Positions 50,261 to 60,104 are shown, counted from the stretch's first letter. The stretch is 64,000 bases of DNA from Stagnimonas aquatica (GCF_003730135.1 NZ_RJVO01000002.1:248001-312000), one strand, 5' to 3'. A program made the numbers and translations. The notes: generated by a model from the letters alone, not told the origin.

Positions 50261-52549
50261 TCAGAACGAGAAGTTGGCGGTCAGCAGGTACTGGCGGCCG
50301 GTGCCGAGCGCCGCGTAGTGATTGCTGTAGGCCTTGGTGTAGTAGACCTCGTCGAGCAGGTTCTGAACGTTGAACTGCAGGCCGATGTTCGGGTTCACCT
50401 GCCAGCCGGCGTTGAGGTCGAAGCGCCAGTAGTCGGGCACATGCTTGGGAATCGACACCACGCCGGTGCTGGTGTTGCGGGTGGTCTGGGTGCTGCCGTA
50501 GACCTCGCTGACATAGTAGGCCCCACCGCCCACCGAGTACTTCTGCAGGAACTTGTAGGTACTCGCCAGGCTCAGGCTGTGCTTGGGAGTGTTCGGCAGC
50601 TGCTTGCCCTGCGAGGGATCGAGAATCTCGGAGGGGGCGGCGATATACAGGCTGCCACGCACCAGCTTGCTGTCGAGGTAGGAATAGCCGCCGAACAGCG
50701 ACCAGTTGTCGCTGAGGTTGCCGCTGGCGCTCAACTCGAAGCCGCGCACGCGGGTCTTGCCGACCTGTTGGTAGGTCGTGGTGTCGAGCTGCAGCAGCGC
50801 GTCCTTGCGTTCGGTATCGAACAGCGCGCCGGTGAGCAGCAGGCGCTGCCCGAACAGCTCCCACTTGGCGCCCAGTTCGGCGGTGCGCGCCTTTTCCGGC
50901 TTGCCCACTGCGTTGACGGCGGTGACCGCGTCCTCGTCGCCAGCGGCGATGGCCTGCGGCGTCGATTCGGTGCTGTAGGCAAGGTAGATGCTGCCCGTCT
51001 CCACCGGCTTGTAGATCAGGCCCAGCTGGTAGTTGAGGAAGTTGTCTTCCCGGGAGGCATACAGCGCCGCCACCGGCACCGGCGTGGTGGCGGGCGTGGC
51101 GCCGGCATTGCGCTGGGCTTCGGTTTCGTAGCTGTCCCAGCGCAGGCCGAGATTGACCAGCCACTGCTTGTGCAGCTCCAGGGTGTCGAAGGCAAACAGC
51201 GCACCGGCGGTGGTGGTGAAGTGCGTCGGCGTGTTGGTGGGCAGCACCTGTCCCAGCCAGAGGTCGTTCGGGTTGGGGTTGTAGAGGCTGGCGCAGTCCT
51301 TGGAGTCCTGCAGCGCCTGGGTGCAGACGCGCGCAGTGCCGGCGGGCACGCGGTTGACCGTATAGGTGTCCTGGTCGCGCTGCTCGCGCGAGAACTCGAC
51401 GCCGGTGCTCAGGCTGTGCTTGATGAAACCGGTGTCGAAGCGGGTGCTGAGCGTGGTGAGATTGGCGAAGGTTTCCGTCTCGGAGATGCGGCTCTTCGGC
51501 GAGCGGTAAACCAGACCGTTGGCGACATTGCCGGCGCTGTCGTCGGGATTGCTGACCAGGTAGTCGTTGCTGCTGATGCCGTAGCGGGTGCTGCTGCTCA
51601 GCGTAGTCGCCGGGCTCAGGTCATGGCTGATGCTGACCGTGCCGATGTCGGTCTGGGTGTTGAGGAAATCGCGGTTCTTCAGACCGTAGAAGTTCTTGCG
51701 ATCAACGCCCAGGGTTTCGGTCACCGGCAGGCCGGTGGCGAGGTCGTAGGGGATGCTGTAGTCGGGCATCCCGTCGTCGGAGAGGTGGTAGTAGTCGAGG
51801 CTGATGCGGGTCGGCGAACCCAGACCGAACGCCAGAGCGCCGGCGGCGCCCCACTTGTCCGACACCACGGCGCTGTCGCGACCGGCGACGCCGGCGTGGT
51901 TGCCCATGACGTTCAGGCGCGCGGCCGTGTGCTCATTGACCTTCCAGTTGCGGTCGACGGTGGCACGCAGGGTGTCGGCGGTACCGAGCAGAAGGCTGGC
52001 GTTGGCGAAGTCCTCCGCCTTGGCCTGCTTGCTCACCAGATTGACGCTGCCGCCGCCCGAACCACGGCCACCGAAGGCCGAATCGGCGCCCTTGGTGACT
52101 TCGATGCCGTCCAGTGCGAACACGTCGCGGGTCTGCGAGCCGATGTCGCGGATGCCGTCGATGAACAGGCTGTTGGCGGAGTTGAGGCCGCGGATCACCG
52201 GACGGTCGGCAATCGGCTGGCCACCCTCGCCGGCCATGAAGGTGATACCCGGCACGGTGCGCAGCGCCTCCTGCAAGGAGGTGGCAGCGACATCCTGAAT
52301 GAGCTGCGAGGGAATCACCGTCACCGACTTCGGGGTGTCGCGCAGCGGCGCGGTGTACTTCGGCGAGGAAATCTCCTCGGCCTTGTAGGGGCTGACCGCC
52401 TCGTACTGAACCTTGACGCCCTCGAGCTGGGTCGCGGCTTCGGGCGTGGGCGCGGCGCCAGCAGCGGCGTCCTGGGCGGCGCCCGGCAGGGCGTAGATGG
52501 CAAGGACGGCAGCAGCCGCGGCGGTCATCGGACTCTTGCGGAACTTCAT
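50261..52549 (-). CDS. TonB-dependent siderophore receptor
   Basis: The 762-residue outer-membrane receptor has a signal peptide ([18 protein letters not shown]). A plug domain follows with [19 protein letters not shown] and [14 protein letters not shown], then a 22-strand-type barrel ending LLTANFSF with the terminal Phe of outer-membrane proteins. The [10 protein letters not shown] plug start is characteristic of siderophore receptors of the FiuA/FoxA type; catecholate uptake is likely given the PiuC partner. It is the first gene of the iron operon and has a Fur-box-like site upstream. Confidence 0.93.
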   Translation of the reverse strand: MKFRKSPMTAAAAAVLAIYALPGAAQDAAAGAAPTPEAATQLEGVKVQYEAVSPYKAEEISSPKYTAPLRDTPKSVTVIPSQLIQDVAATSLQEALRTVPGITFMAGEGGQPIADRPVIRGLNSANSLFIDGIRDIGSQTRDVFALDGIEVTKGADSAFGGRGSGGGSVNLVSKQAKAEDFANASLLLGTADTLRATVDRNWKVNEHTAARLNVMGNHAGVAGRDSAVVSDKWGAAGALAFGLGSPTRISLDYYHLSDDGMPDYSIPYDLATGLPVTETLGVDRKNFYGLKNRDFLNTQTDIGTVSISHDLSPATTLSSSTRYGISSNDYLVSNPDDSAGNVANGLVYRSPKSRISETETFANLTTLSTRFDTGFIKHSLSTGVEFSREQRDQDTYTVNRVPAGTARVCTQALQDSKDCASLYNPNPNDLWLGQVLPTNTPTHFTTTAGALFAFDTLELHKQWLVNLGLRWDSYETEAQRNAGATPATTPVPVAALYASREDNFLNYQLGLIYKPVETGSIYLAYSTESTPQAIAAGDEDAVTAVNAVGKPEKARTAELGAKWELFGQRLLLTGALFDTERKDALLQLDTTTYQQVGKTRVRGFELSASGNLSDNWSLFGGYSYLDSKLVRGSLYIAAPSEILDPSQGKQLPNTPKHSLSLASTYKFLQKYSVGGGAYYVSEVYGSTQTTRNTSTGVVSIPKHVPDYWRFDLNAGWQVNPNIGLQFNVQNLLDEVYYTKAYSNHYAALGTGRQYLLTANFSF

Positions 52550-52676
52550 GTGGGTGCAACTCCCTGTGATGGTCTGGCCTACCGAAGAGACGCGCCGACG
52601 GCGCGCCTGGAATGTCTGCTTTCGGTACTGGCCGGGGACAGTCCGCAACCTTGCCTACGAGACGAATGCAATTCTA

Positions 52677-52696
52677 TATGAGAACCATTGTTATCT
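52677..52696 (-). promoter_or_regulatory. Candidate Fur box upstream of the siderophore receptor
   Basis: The sequence TATGAGAACCATTGTTATCT matches the proteobacterial Fur consensus well (ATGAGAAT-ATT-TTATC type, equivalent to GATAATGATAATCATTATC). It lies in the AT-rich part of the upstream region, 128 bases before the receptor ATG. Iron-replete repression of the whole ten-gene run is expected. Confidence 0.7.
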
Positions 52697-52799
52697 GAAG
52701 CCCAAGGACTCCAGGCTGGTCGCATCCGGCTTCGATTTGCTGCCGCTCAGGGCGCCGCGACCGCCCCTCGCGTCGCGGGCAGCGGTGGGCGACGAGCAC

Positions 52800-52836
52800 A
52801 AAAAAGCCCCGGCCGCCGGTTGCGGCGGCCGGGGCT
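52800..52836 (-). terminator. Rho-independent terminator after the ompA-like gene
   Basis: On the minus strand AGCCCCGGCCGCCG and CGGCGGCCGGGGCT form a perfect 14-bp GC stem around a short loop, followed by TTTTTT. It lies 9 bases beyond the OmpA stop and ends the exopolysaccharide minus-strand transcript just before the iron-operon promoter. It is the clearest terminator in the window. Confidence 0.93.
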
Positions 52837-52845
52837 GGCGGGACT

Positions 52846-53931
52846 TCAGCGGCGCGGGCGCAGATTGAGTTCGACGCGGCGGTTCTTCTCACGCCCTGCT
52901 TCGTCGGCCTCGTTGGCAATCGGCTCCGATTCGCCGGCACCGATGGCTTCGATCTGGCTGCTGGCGGCACCCAGTTCCACCAAGCGGTCACGTAGGCGCT
53001 CGGCCATCTTGATGGTCAGGTCGAGGTTGTAGGACTGCTGGCCAAGAGTGTCGGTATGAACCACCAGCTCCAGGCCCAGGCCGGACTGGCGGCTGAGCGC
53101 GGCGGCGAAGGGGGCCAGCACCTGGTCCGCGTCGGGACGCAGGACGCCGTTCTCGCCCTGCAACAGGCGCGAGCGCGGCAGCACGTAGTTCTGGGCCACC
53201 AGGCAGCCGCTGCTGTCGGTCTTGGTGCCTTCCGGTGCCGGCGGGCAACCGCCGGAGTAGTCCACCGCCGCAACCGGCGCAGCAGCGATCACCGGCGCCA
53301 CCGGCGGCGGCAGGCTGGGCAGCAGCGGCGGCGCGGGCGGGGCCGGCGGAGTAACGGCGACCGCCGGACGACCCCCGAAGCGCTTCACCAGACCCACGGT
53401 CGCCAGGGCGTCGTAGCTGACCCCGCGTCCGGGGATGAACTCCTCGCCGAACCGCGCCAGGCCGCGCAGTTCCGCGCGCAGCGACAGGCTGGGCAGCAGG
53501 TCGGTCTCCACGCCCCAGCCGATGTTCACGTAGGGCGCGTTGACCTTCACCGAATCGCGCTTGGTCTGCGAATAGCCGCCGCCAACCAGGAACAGGAAGT
53601 TGAGGTCCTCGCCCAGGCTTTCCAGCCGCAGGTCGAGGCCGCCGCCGAGCGTGTCTTCCTTGGGCTGACCGTCCTTGCCTTCGACGCTGATGCCGAAGCC
53701 GGTCACTTCGAGGAAGGCCTGGGGACGCAGAGGCACACCGACCAGCAACCGCGCCTGGCCACCGGTGGACAGGCCGCGCAGCGACTCCGGCTGCACCACA
53801 CCGACGTTGCCGCCGACGTACCAGGGCGTCGACAGCAGGCTGCTCTGCGCCATCGCCGCCGAAGGCAGCAAGGCGGCGAGTACGAAGGGAATCCGGAGAC
53901 CGCGGTTGGATCGATTGTGGCTCACGTTCAA
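52846..53931 (-). CDS. OmpA family protein
   Basis: The 361-residue protein has a signal peptide (IPFVLAALLPSAAMA), a beta-rich N-terminal membrane domain of about 170 residues and a Pro/Ala-rich hinge. A C-terminal OmpA peptidoglycan-binding domain follows: ELVVHTDTLGQQSYNLDLTIKMAERLRDRL, AIGAGESEPIANEADEAGREKNRRVEL, with the Asp and Arg that hold diaminopimelate. It has an unusual start: the TTG at 53931 overlaps the ligase stop (TTGA), while a GTG at 53925 is an alternative; neither has a strong ribosome-binding site, so expression probably depends on coupling. Confidence 0.88.
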   Translation of the reverse strand: MNVSHNRSNRGLRIPFVLAALLPSAAMAQSSLLSTPWYVGGNVGVVQPESLRGLSTGGQARLLVGVPLRPQAFLEVTGFGISVEGKDGQPKEDTLGGGLDLRLESLGEDLNFLFLVGGGYSQTKRDSVKVNAPYVNIGWGVETDLLPSLSLRAELRGLARFGEEFIPGRGVSYDALATVGLVKRFGGRPAVAVTPPAPPAPPLLPSLPPPVAPVIAAAPVAAVDYSGGCPPAPEGTKTDSSGCLVAQNYVLPRSRLLQGENGVLRPDADQVLAPFAAALSRQSGLGLELVVHTDTLGQQSYNLDLTIKMAERLRDRLVELGAASSQIEAIGAGESEPIANEADEAGREKNRRVELNLRPRR

Positions 53932-55397
53932 GCTACCGGTGCGGTGGGACTGAGGTCAGTGTCAGCATTATGGCGCATCCGCTCCGGCTTACGGGTGTCG
54001 CGACGGTGGCGCAAACCCGCCGCCATCAGTGCGCCCATCAGCACCGCCAGCCAGCCTCGCAGGGCCGGGATGTGCAGGATGAAATCGGTCAGCGAATGCA
54101 GTGCCACCGCCACCAGCGCGGCGGCGGCGGCGATGCCCAGCGCCCGGGCGCCACCGCTGCGTCGGCCGATCAGCAGCCAGACCGCGTGCCGGAAGTGCAA
54201 GACGCCCATGGCCAGCAGCCAGACCAGGCCGAACAGACCGTGCTCGATGAGAAATTCGGCGTACTCATTGTGGGCGTGGTCGTAGAGCCCGTACAGCTGC
54301 GGACTCTGCACGCCCATGAACAGGCTCTGGAAGCTGCCGCCGCCGGAGCCGGTGCGCAGATACTGGCCGATCAGCGGTTGCAGATCCTGCCAGGCCAGGG
54401 TGCGCTGTTCGGTCTCCAGCTCGGTATCGTCGATGCGCTCGACCACCTTCTCCAGGCCGTAGTAGTTGTCGAGAATCCAAATGTCGGCGATCGCGAAGCT
54501 GGCCAGCAGCAGCAGCGCCGGCACGAAGCGGCGGCGGTTGTGCAGCAGTACCCAGAGCAGCACCGCGAACACCAGGGCCACCATCAGCGCGACATTGCCC
54601 ATGCGCGACTGGCTGAGTACCACCGCCGCCAGCATCACCAGCAGCAGCACGCGCCACACCGCCGCCGGGCTCATGATCCAGGCCGAGACCCGCAGGAAGG
54701 TGCCGCGCCAGCCCTCCCGCAATTCCTCGCTGGCGCGTTGCGCCAGCAGCAAGCCGAGTGCCGCGACCGCGCCCAGGGCCAGCAGATGGGCGAAGTGGTT
54801 TCGGTTGACGAAGGTGCCGGTGGCCGAGCCACGACCAAAGGTCTTGCGAACCAGATAGCCAATCTCGGTATCGGTCAGGGTCATGCCCAGGCCGTAGAAG
54901 GCCTGCACGCCGGCGGTGAGCGCCATCGCCGCCAGCAGGCCCTTGCGTCGCGGGTTGTCGCTGACGGTGCGTGCGGCCAGCAGGTACAGGCCGAACAGGC
55001 CCAGGGTGGCGATCAGGTAGTGCCAGGTCGCGCCCGGCTCGGTGGACAGCGTGTAGCTCGGCGTCAGCCCCAGCAGACGCACGCCGTCATGCACCGCCAC
55101 CGCAGCAGGCGACAGCTGCTGTAACCAGGACAGCGGCAGGGGCAGCAGGCTCAGACACAGCCACAGCAACCACAGCAGCCAGGCCCCGACCGCGATGCGA
55201 AAGCCCAGCCCCACCGGCCAGCGCGCACCCTCGGCGGAACTGAGCGACAGCAGCAAGCCCAGCCCGGTGAGCGCCAGCAGGACGCCCTGCGCCGCCTCGC
55301 CGACGCTACCCCAGGGCCAGGGCAAGGCGAGCACCACCAGCAGCAGGACCCCATAGGCCAGGCGGTCGCGCAGCGAAGACTGCACCGGCGCGGTCAT
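53928..55397 (-). CDS. O-antigen ligase / Wzy-like membrane protein
   Basis: The 489-residue protein has about 12 transmembrane helices. A large periplasmic loop contains ATGTFVNRNHFAHLLALGAVAAL and SGGGSFQSLFMGVQSPQ, and YDHAHNEYAEFLIEHGLFGL, the His-rich sequence of the Wzy_C/O-antigen ligase family, follows. It would polymerise or ligate exopolysaccharide units at the periplasmic face. It overlaps both neighbours by 4 nt. Confidence 0.9.
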   Translation of the reverse strand: MTAPVQSSLRDRLAYGVLLLVVLALPWPWGSVGEAAQGVLLALTGLGLLLSLSSAEGARWPVGLGFRIAVGAWLLWLLWLCLSLLPLPLSWLQQLSPAAVAVHDGVRLLGLTPSYTLSTEPGATWHYLIATLGLFGLYLLAARTVSDNPRRKGLLAAMALTAGVQAFYGLGMTLTDTEIGYLVRKTFGRGSATGTFVNRNHFAHLLALGAVAALGLLLAQRASEELREGWRGTFLRVSAWIMSPAAVWRVLLLVMLAAVVLSQSRMGNVALMVALVFAVLLWVLLHNRRRFVPALLLLASFAIADIWILDNYYGLEKVVERIDDTELETEQRTLAWQDLQPLIGQYLRTGSGGGSFQSLFMGVQSPQLYGLYDHAHNEYAEFLIEHGLFGLVWLLAMGVLHFRHAVWLLIGRRSGGARALGIAAAAALVAVALHSLTDFILHIPALRGWLAVLMGALMAAGLRHRRDTRKPERMRHNADTDLSPTAPVA

Positions 55398-56086
55398 GGC
55401 GGCAGCGCCTGCATGCGCTCGCACCAGCGGATCTGCGCGCGGTCGAGCTTGCGGCTGCTGGCGCAGCGGGCGAGTTCGGCGTCGATGGTGTTGCACCATT
55501 TGCGCCGCCCCAGCGCGTAGCCGTACTCGGCACAGAAGGCGTGGTGACGACGCGAACGCGCCACCGAATCCAGCAGACGGAAGCGCTCGGCCTGGTTGTA
55601 GATGGTGTAGCGCAGGCTGGGATAGAGCCATTGCCGCTGCGCTTCCGACAGCCGGCCGCTGTAGCGCCAGAGCACGTCGGCGAGCACCGCGTGCACCGCC
55701 GGCGACCAGGGCGCCAGCTGGTGGGCGCGCGCGGCAACGCGGTCAAACTCGGGGCCGAAGTCGTTGATGACCGCCAGCGAGCGCGCCAGCTCGGCCCAGC
55801 GGTAGGCGTCGGCCGGGGCGTGGCGCAGCACTGTCCGGTAGGCGGTCAGCAGACCTTGCGGGTCACCCTGCACCGAGGCCAGACGGCCACTCAGGGCGCG
55901 GGCGGCATCGGCGCCGGGCAGCACCGTCGCCGCCAGCTCGGCGGCGGCGGCGGCGCGGCGCAGATCGCCCAGCCAGCGGCTCTGGTGCGCCACCTCGTAG
56001 TAGAGGCTGGAGGCCAGCTTCAACAGACCACCAACCACCAGCAGCAGGGCCAGACCGAGCGTCAGCCAACGGCCCAGGCCCGCCAT
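55394..56086 (-). CDS. Small membrane protein of the exopolysaccharide operon, unknown function
   Basis: The 230-residue protein has one N-terminal helix (LTLGLALLLVVGGLLKLASSLYY). A helical, TPR-like periplasmic part follows: AAAAAELAATVLPGADAARALSGR, YRTVLRHAPADAYRWAELARSLA, HQLAPWSPAVHAVLADVLW. The Cys- and Trp-containing C-terminal part includes RKWCNTIDAELARCAS and IRWCERM. No family is recognised. It sits between the Wzc-type kinase (3 bases) and the ligase (4-nt overlap) and may scaffold them. Confidence 0.75.
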   Translation of the reverse strand: MAGLGRWLTLGLALLLVVGGLLKLASSLYYEVAHQSRWLGDLRRAAAAAELAATVLPGADAARALSGRLASVQGDPQGLLTAYRTVLRHAPADAYRWAELARSLAVINDFGPEFDRVAARAHQLAPWSPAVHAVLADVLWRYSGRLSEAQRQWLYPSLRYTIYNQAERFRLLDSVARSRRHHAFCAEYGYALGRRKWCNTIDAELARCASSRKLDRAQIRWCERMQALPP

Positions 56087-56089
56087 GGC

Positions 56090-58294
56090 TTAGCCGTAGT
56101 ACCGGTAGGCGTACTGGTAGTGACCGTAGGCGTCGGGGTTGCGACGCACGTCCACGCGGTTGAGCACGCAGCCCACCAGCGGCGCCTGGATGTTGTTGAG
56201 CTGGTGGATCGCCCGGCGCACGGTAGCGGTGCTGGTGACATCGGCGCGGGCGACAAACAGCACCGCGTCCGACAGGCGCGACAGCACCAGGGCATCGCTG
56301 GCCGCCTGCACCGGCGGCGAGTCGATGATGATGCGCTCGTAGCGCTCGCGCAGCTGCAGCAGCAGTGCCGCGAAAGCCATGGAGCTGACCGTTTCGGCCG
56401 GGTTCGGCGGCCGCTGCACCACCGCCAGCACGTGCAGGCCGGAGGCGGCATCGACGTGGATCGCCTCGTCGAGCGTGGCGGTGCCCAGCAGCACTTCCAT
56501 CAGGCCACGCTGCTGCTTGGGCAGGCCGAGAATCTTGCGCAGCGTCGGCGCGCGCAGATCGCCTTCGATCAGCAGGGTTTTCTCGGTCGCCGCCAGGGTC
56601 AGGCCCAGGCAGGTCGCCAGGCTGCTCTTGCCCTCGCCCGGCACCGCCGAGGTAATCACGAAACACTGCTTGCGGCCGGCCACTTCCGCCAGTCGCACGG
56701 CCGTGCGTACCGAGCGCACGCCCTCGGCGAACGGGGTTCGCGGATCGTCGCGGAACTGGTTGATGACCCCCGCCGAACGCTTGAAGGCCACGCGCGGCAC
56801 CACACCGAACAGCGGCACCTGCGCCACGGCCTCCAGATCCTCGACGCTACGCAGCCCCTCGCTCAGCACATGCCGCAGCGAGGCCATGATCACGCCCAGC
56901 AGAAAGCCGAACAGCGCAGCGACCACGACGATCTTCGGCCGCTCCGGCAGGATCGGCCCCTTCGGCACCAGGGCAGCATCGGTGACCCGGGCGTTCAGGG
57001 GCTCGTAGCTGGTGGTGCTGTCGTTTTCCTTGAATCGCTGAAGGAACATGTCGTAGAGCTGGCGGTTGGTCTGCACCTCGCGCTCCAGCACGCCCAACTC
57101 GAACTGCTTGCGGTCCAGCTCGCGCACGCGGGAGGTGGTGGTGCTCACCACATCCGAGAGCTGGCGCTCGGTATCGGCCGCGATCTCGTACTGGTTGCGC
57201 ACGCCTTCTGCGGCATTCAGCAACTGCTCGTGGAAGGCCCGGCGGGCCGCCTGCAAACTGGCCACCGCCGCAGCCATCTGCGGATGCCGGGAGCCGTAGC
57301 GCTCCTCGACGCCCTTCAACACCTGCTGGGCATCGAGCACGCCGGAGCGCGCCTTCTGCACGCCGGCGTCCTGCAACAGCGCGGTGATCTGCTCCAGGCG
57401 CTCGCCGTCGCTACCGGCCGCGCGGATGCGCGCGTAGGTGCTGGCCAGTGCTGCCTTGGTGCGTTGCGCCTCGCGCAGCCGCGAGGAATTCTCCATCACT
57501 TCCTGATCGACGAGACCGCGGTTGCCACCGACCACCACCAGCTGGTTGCTGTCGCGGAAGGCCTGCAAGGCCTTCTCGGATTTCTTCAGGTCTTCGCTGA
57601 GGCCGCCGAGCTTGTCGGTGAGCCAGCGGCTGGCGCGCTGAGTGGCTTCCAGTCGGGCTTCCAGACCGCTTTCGATGAAGACATCCCCCAGCGCCTCGGC
57701 CACCTGCTGGGCCAGCTGCGGGTCTCCGGAATGGAAGTGCACGCGCACCAGGCGGGTCTTCGGCACCGGCTGCACCAGGATCTGGCTCATCACCAAGGAG
57801 GTGGCGCGCTCACGACGCTGCTCGGCGGTGCTGCTGCTCTCCGCCTCCGGCTCCGGCAGGCCGGGCAACCACTGGGACCAGTCGAGCTTGCGCTTGAGGC
57901 TGGTGCCCAGGCTCTCGCTGGCGGCGTCGTGCAGGAAGGCCTCGTTGTCGTCGAGCTTGAGCTTTTTCACCACCCGCTCGGCCAGGCCGCGCGAGCGCAG
58001 CAGCTCGTGCTGGGTCGCGTAGTACTCGTCGAGCCCGCCCTGGGTGGGGTCGTAGATTTCGGCAACCTGCACTACCCGCTGGGTGCGGGGTTCGATCAAC
58101 AGGGTGACGGTCGAGCGGTAGATCGGCGGCAGCGAGAGGGCGATCAGCAGCCCCAGCAGACCAAAAGCAACCGTCACCAGCAGGATGCCGCCACGGTAGC
58201 GGCGGAAGAAGCGCCAGAGCGCGGCGATCTCGGAGGAGTTCTGCCGGCCGGCATCAGCCGGGGCCGGCAGCGGTGCGACGGAGGTGGAGGTCAA
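56090..58294 (-). CDS. Wzc-type polysaccharide co-polymerase / tyrosine autokinase
   Basis: The 734-residue protein has an N-terminal Wzz domain with helix LLVTVAFGLLGLLIALSL, a long periplasmic coiled coil (about 180-430) and a second helix, IVVVAALFGFLLGVIMAS. A cytosolic BY-kinase follows: Walker A in SAVPGEGKSSLATCLG, Walker A' LLIEGDLRAP and Walker B IIIDSPP. The C terminus carries a tyrosine cluster (YGHYQYAYRYYG), the autophosphorylation site. It controls chain length and export of exopolysaccharide with the Wza-like protein just upstream. Confidence 0.94.
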   Translation of the reverse strand: MTSTSVAPLPAPADAGRQNSSEIAALWRFFRRYRGGILLVTVAFGLLGLLIALSLPPIYRSTVTLLIEPRTQRVVQVAEIYDPTQGGLDEYYATQHELLRSRGLAERVVKKLKLDDNEAFLHDAASESLGTSLKRKLDWSQWLPGLPEPEAESSSTAEQRRERATSLVMSQILVQPVPKTRLVRVHFHSGDPQLAQQVAEALGDVFIESGLEARLEATQRASRWLTDKLGGLSEDLKKSEKALQAFRDSNQLVVVGGNRGLVDQEVMENSSRLREAQRTKAALASTYARIRAAGSDGERLEQITALLQDAGVQKARSGVLDAQQVLKGVEERYGSRHPQMAAAVASLQAARRAFHEQLLNAAEGVRNQYEIAADTERQLSDVVSTTTSRVRELDRKQFELGVLEREVQTNRQLYDMFLQRFKENDSTTSYEPLNARVTDAALVPKGPILPERPKIVVVAALFGFLLGVIMASLRHVLSEGLRSVEDLEAVAQVPLFGVVPRVAFKRSAGVINQFRDDPRTPFAEGVRSVRTAVRLAEVAGRKQCFVITSAVPGEGKSSLATCLGLTLAATEKTLLIEGDLRAPTLRKILGLPKQQRGLMEVLLGTATLDEAIHVDAASGLHVLAVVQRPPNPAETVSSMAFAALLLQLRERYERIIIDSPPVQAASDALVLSRLSDAVLFVARADVTSTATVRRAIHQLNNIQAPLVGCVLNRVDVRRNPDAYGHYQYAYRYYG

Positions 58295-58860
58295 AACACG
58301 CCCTCTTCAACGAACAAGGTATCGCCCGGGTACAGCGGCGCGTCGAGCGCCACCTTTTCGCGGGCGCTGGCGGGAGCGCCTTCGCGCAGCACGTAGACCC
58401 GGCGCGGCGAGCCCAGCGGGGTCATGCCGCTGGCCAGGGTCAGGGCCTTCTCCACCGTCAGGCCTTCGGTGAACGGATAGGCGCCAGTGTTGCGCACCGC
58501 TCCGGAGACGAATACCGGCCGGTAGCGCACCACGTAGGCACGTACGTCCGGGTTGCGTAGGTAGCCGCCGCGCAGCCGGCGGGCCAGATCCAGTTCCAGC
58601 TCGCGGGTGGTGAGGCCGACCGCCGGCACGTAACCGATCAACGGGTAGTTGATGTAGCCGGTGGACTCCACCGAAGCCTCGCCGGAAAGGTCGGCTTCGC
58701 GGAACACGTCGATACGGATGCGGTCACCGACACCGAGGCGATAGGTGGCCGCCACGAACTGGGTGCGGGACACGTTGTCGGCCAGCCGGGGCGGTGGCGC
58801 GGAGACACAGGCAACAAGGCCGCCGAGAAGCAGCAGGCTAGAGAGAGACTTCAAGATCAT
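58291..58860 (-). CDS. Polysaccharide export lipoprotein (Wza/GumB-like)
   Basis: The 189-residue lipoprotein precursor has a lipobox LGGLVACVS (Cys18). The export domain starts YRLGVGDRIRIDVFREADLSGEASVESTGYI-like sequence (YRLGVGDRIRIDVF) and is followed by a SLBB segment, VFVSGAVRNTGAYPF. At this length it is the short GumB type, lacking the C-terminal outer-membrane helix region of full Wza. It would form the periplasmic/outer-membrane export channel. Its stop overlaps the Wzc start by 4 nt. Confidence 0.92.
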   Translation of the reverse strand: MILKSLSSLLLLGGLVACVSAPPPRLADNVSRTQFVAATYRLGVGDRIRIDVFREADLSGEASVESTGYINYPLIGYVPAVGLTTRELELDLARRLRGGYLRNPDVRAYVVRYRPVFVSGAVRNTGAYPFTEGLTVEKALTLASGMTPLGSPRRVYVLREGAPASAREKVALDAPLYPGDTLFVEEGVF

Positions 58861-58877
58861 CGTACGTTCGCGGTCGC

Positions 58878-60104
58878 TTAAGGCGTCCAGCGTACCCCCA
58901 GTCGAACCTGCGGCGCATCGTAGTCCAGACCATTGAAGGTGGACTCGCGGTTGCGCGAGCTGAGATCGGCGAACAGCGTCAGCGGCGTCAGCACCTGGTA
59001 GTCGATGCCGAGGTTGGCATTGACCGTTTCGTCCTTGCGGCCGGAGCCGACGAACTCGCTTTCGACGTAGCTGGTGCTGACCGAGGTATCGAGACGGCTG
59101 GTCCAGGACTGCCGCCAGCTCAGCGAGTAGCTCTTGTTGTCGATGTAGAGCGTGTCGTTGCGGTAGGTTTCCGAGGTCGACTCGCCGGTGGAGAGACGCA
59201 GCGTCGAGCGCGCGGTCGGCACCCATTCGAGGTTGGCGCGCCAGGCGAAGGCCTGTCGCGACGGGCGGGCGCGGCCGTCCAGCGACACGCTGCGGACGCC
59301 GACCTGGACGTCGCCGGAGGTCTTGGCGGTGGCCACCCAACGCACACCGGTGCGCACGGCAAGTTCGTTGAGGTTGCGGTTGCCGCTGGCACGCACCGGA
59401 ATCTCGTAGTCGATGGCGTTGTTGTTCAGCACGAACAGGAACGCGGTCTTCGGCGAATAGGCGTAGGACAGCAGGTAGCCCAGCTGCAGGGTGTCGTAAT
59501 TCAGGAAGCGGGTGGCGTCGCGATTGGTGACGTACTCGCGGTTGCGCACCCCGACGCTCAGTTCGTTACGCGCCAGCGAGCTGGGCGAGCCGTAGCCGTA
59601 GGTGAGCGACAAGCGGGTCTGGTCCCATTCGTCCACCTCGCCCTGGTCGAACAGCGGCCGTCCTTCTTCGGTGCGGACCAAGCCGGCCGGATCGTGGCCG
59701 CGCTGGTAGCCGCCCGCCAGGTCGAAGCTGTGCTTGGTCAGCGGCCGCCAGTCGTAGCGGGCGCTGGCGCCGTAATCAAAATTGCTGTCCAGCGAACCGC
59801 GCAGATCGTAGTCGGAGTATTCGCCGTAGCCGTCCAGGCGCAGGCTGCCGATGGAGTCGGTGCGGGTGAGCGAAGCTGAGGGCCGCACCCGGTATCCGTT
59901 GGCGGACACGCTTTCGCTGTCTTCGTAGAAAAAATTCTCCACCTGGATGGCGCTGGCCTCGACCGTGACGCCGCCGAGAAAACCACCACCCACCTGATAC
60001 AGGCGCGGCTGTTGCGCCAGCGCCGGCAGGCTGACCAGGGCGAGCGAGGCCGCCAGAAGGGAAATCGGTTGGGCAAGGCCCCACTGACGACGAGTGACGA
60101 TCAC
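58878..60104 (-). CDS. Outer-membrane beta-barrel protein of the exopolysaccharide locus
   Basis: A GTG at 60104, with GGAG about 10 bases upstream, starts a 408-residue protein. After a signal peptide (ISLLAASLALVSLPALAQ) come many alternating strands with aromatic girdles (TLQLGYLLSYAYSPKTAFLFVLNNNAIDYE-type pattern, split here by turns). It resembles outer-membrane barrels that accompany Wza/Wzc exopolysaccharide or EPS-export systems (BBP2/EpsL-like). It is the first gene before the wza-like gene, 17 bases apart. Specific function unknown. Confidence 0.78.
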   Translation of the reverse strand: MIVTRRQWGLAQPISLLAASLALVSLPALAQQPRLYQVGGGFLGGVTVEASAIQVENFFYEDSESVSANGYRVRPSASLTRTDSIGSLRLDGYGEYSDYDLRGSLDSNFDYGASARYDWRPLTKHSFDLAGGYQRGHDPAGLVRTEEGRPLFDQGEVDEWDQTRLSLTYGYGSPSSLARNELSVGVRNREYVTNRDATRFLNYDTLQLGYLLSYAYSPKTAFLFVLNNNAIDYEIPVRASGNRNLNELAVRTGVRWVATAKTSGDVQVGVRSVSLDGRARPSRQAFAWRANLEWVPTARSTLRLSTGESTSETYRNDTLYIDNKSYSLSWRQSWTSRLDTSVSTSYVESEFVGSGRKDETVNANLGIDYQVLTPLTLFADLSSRNRESTFNGLDYDAPQVRLGVRWTP

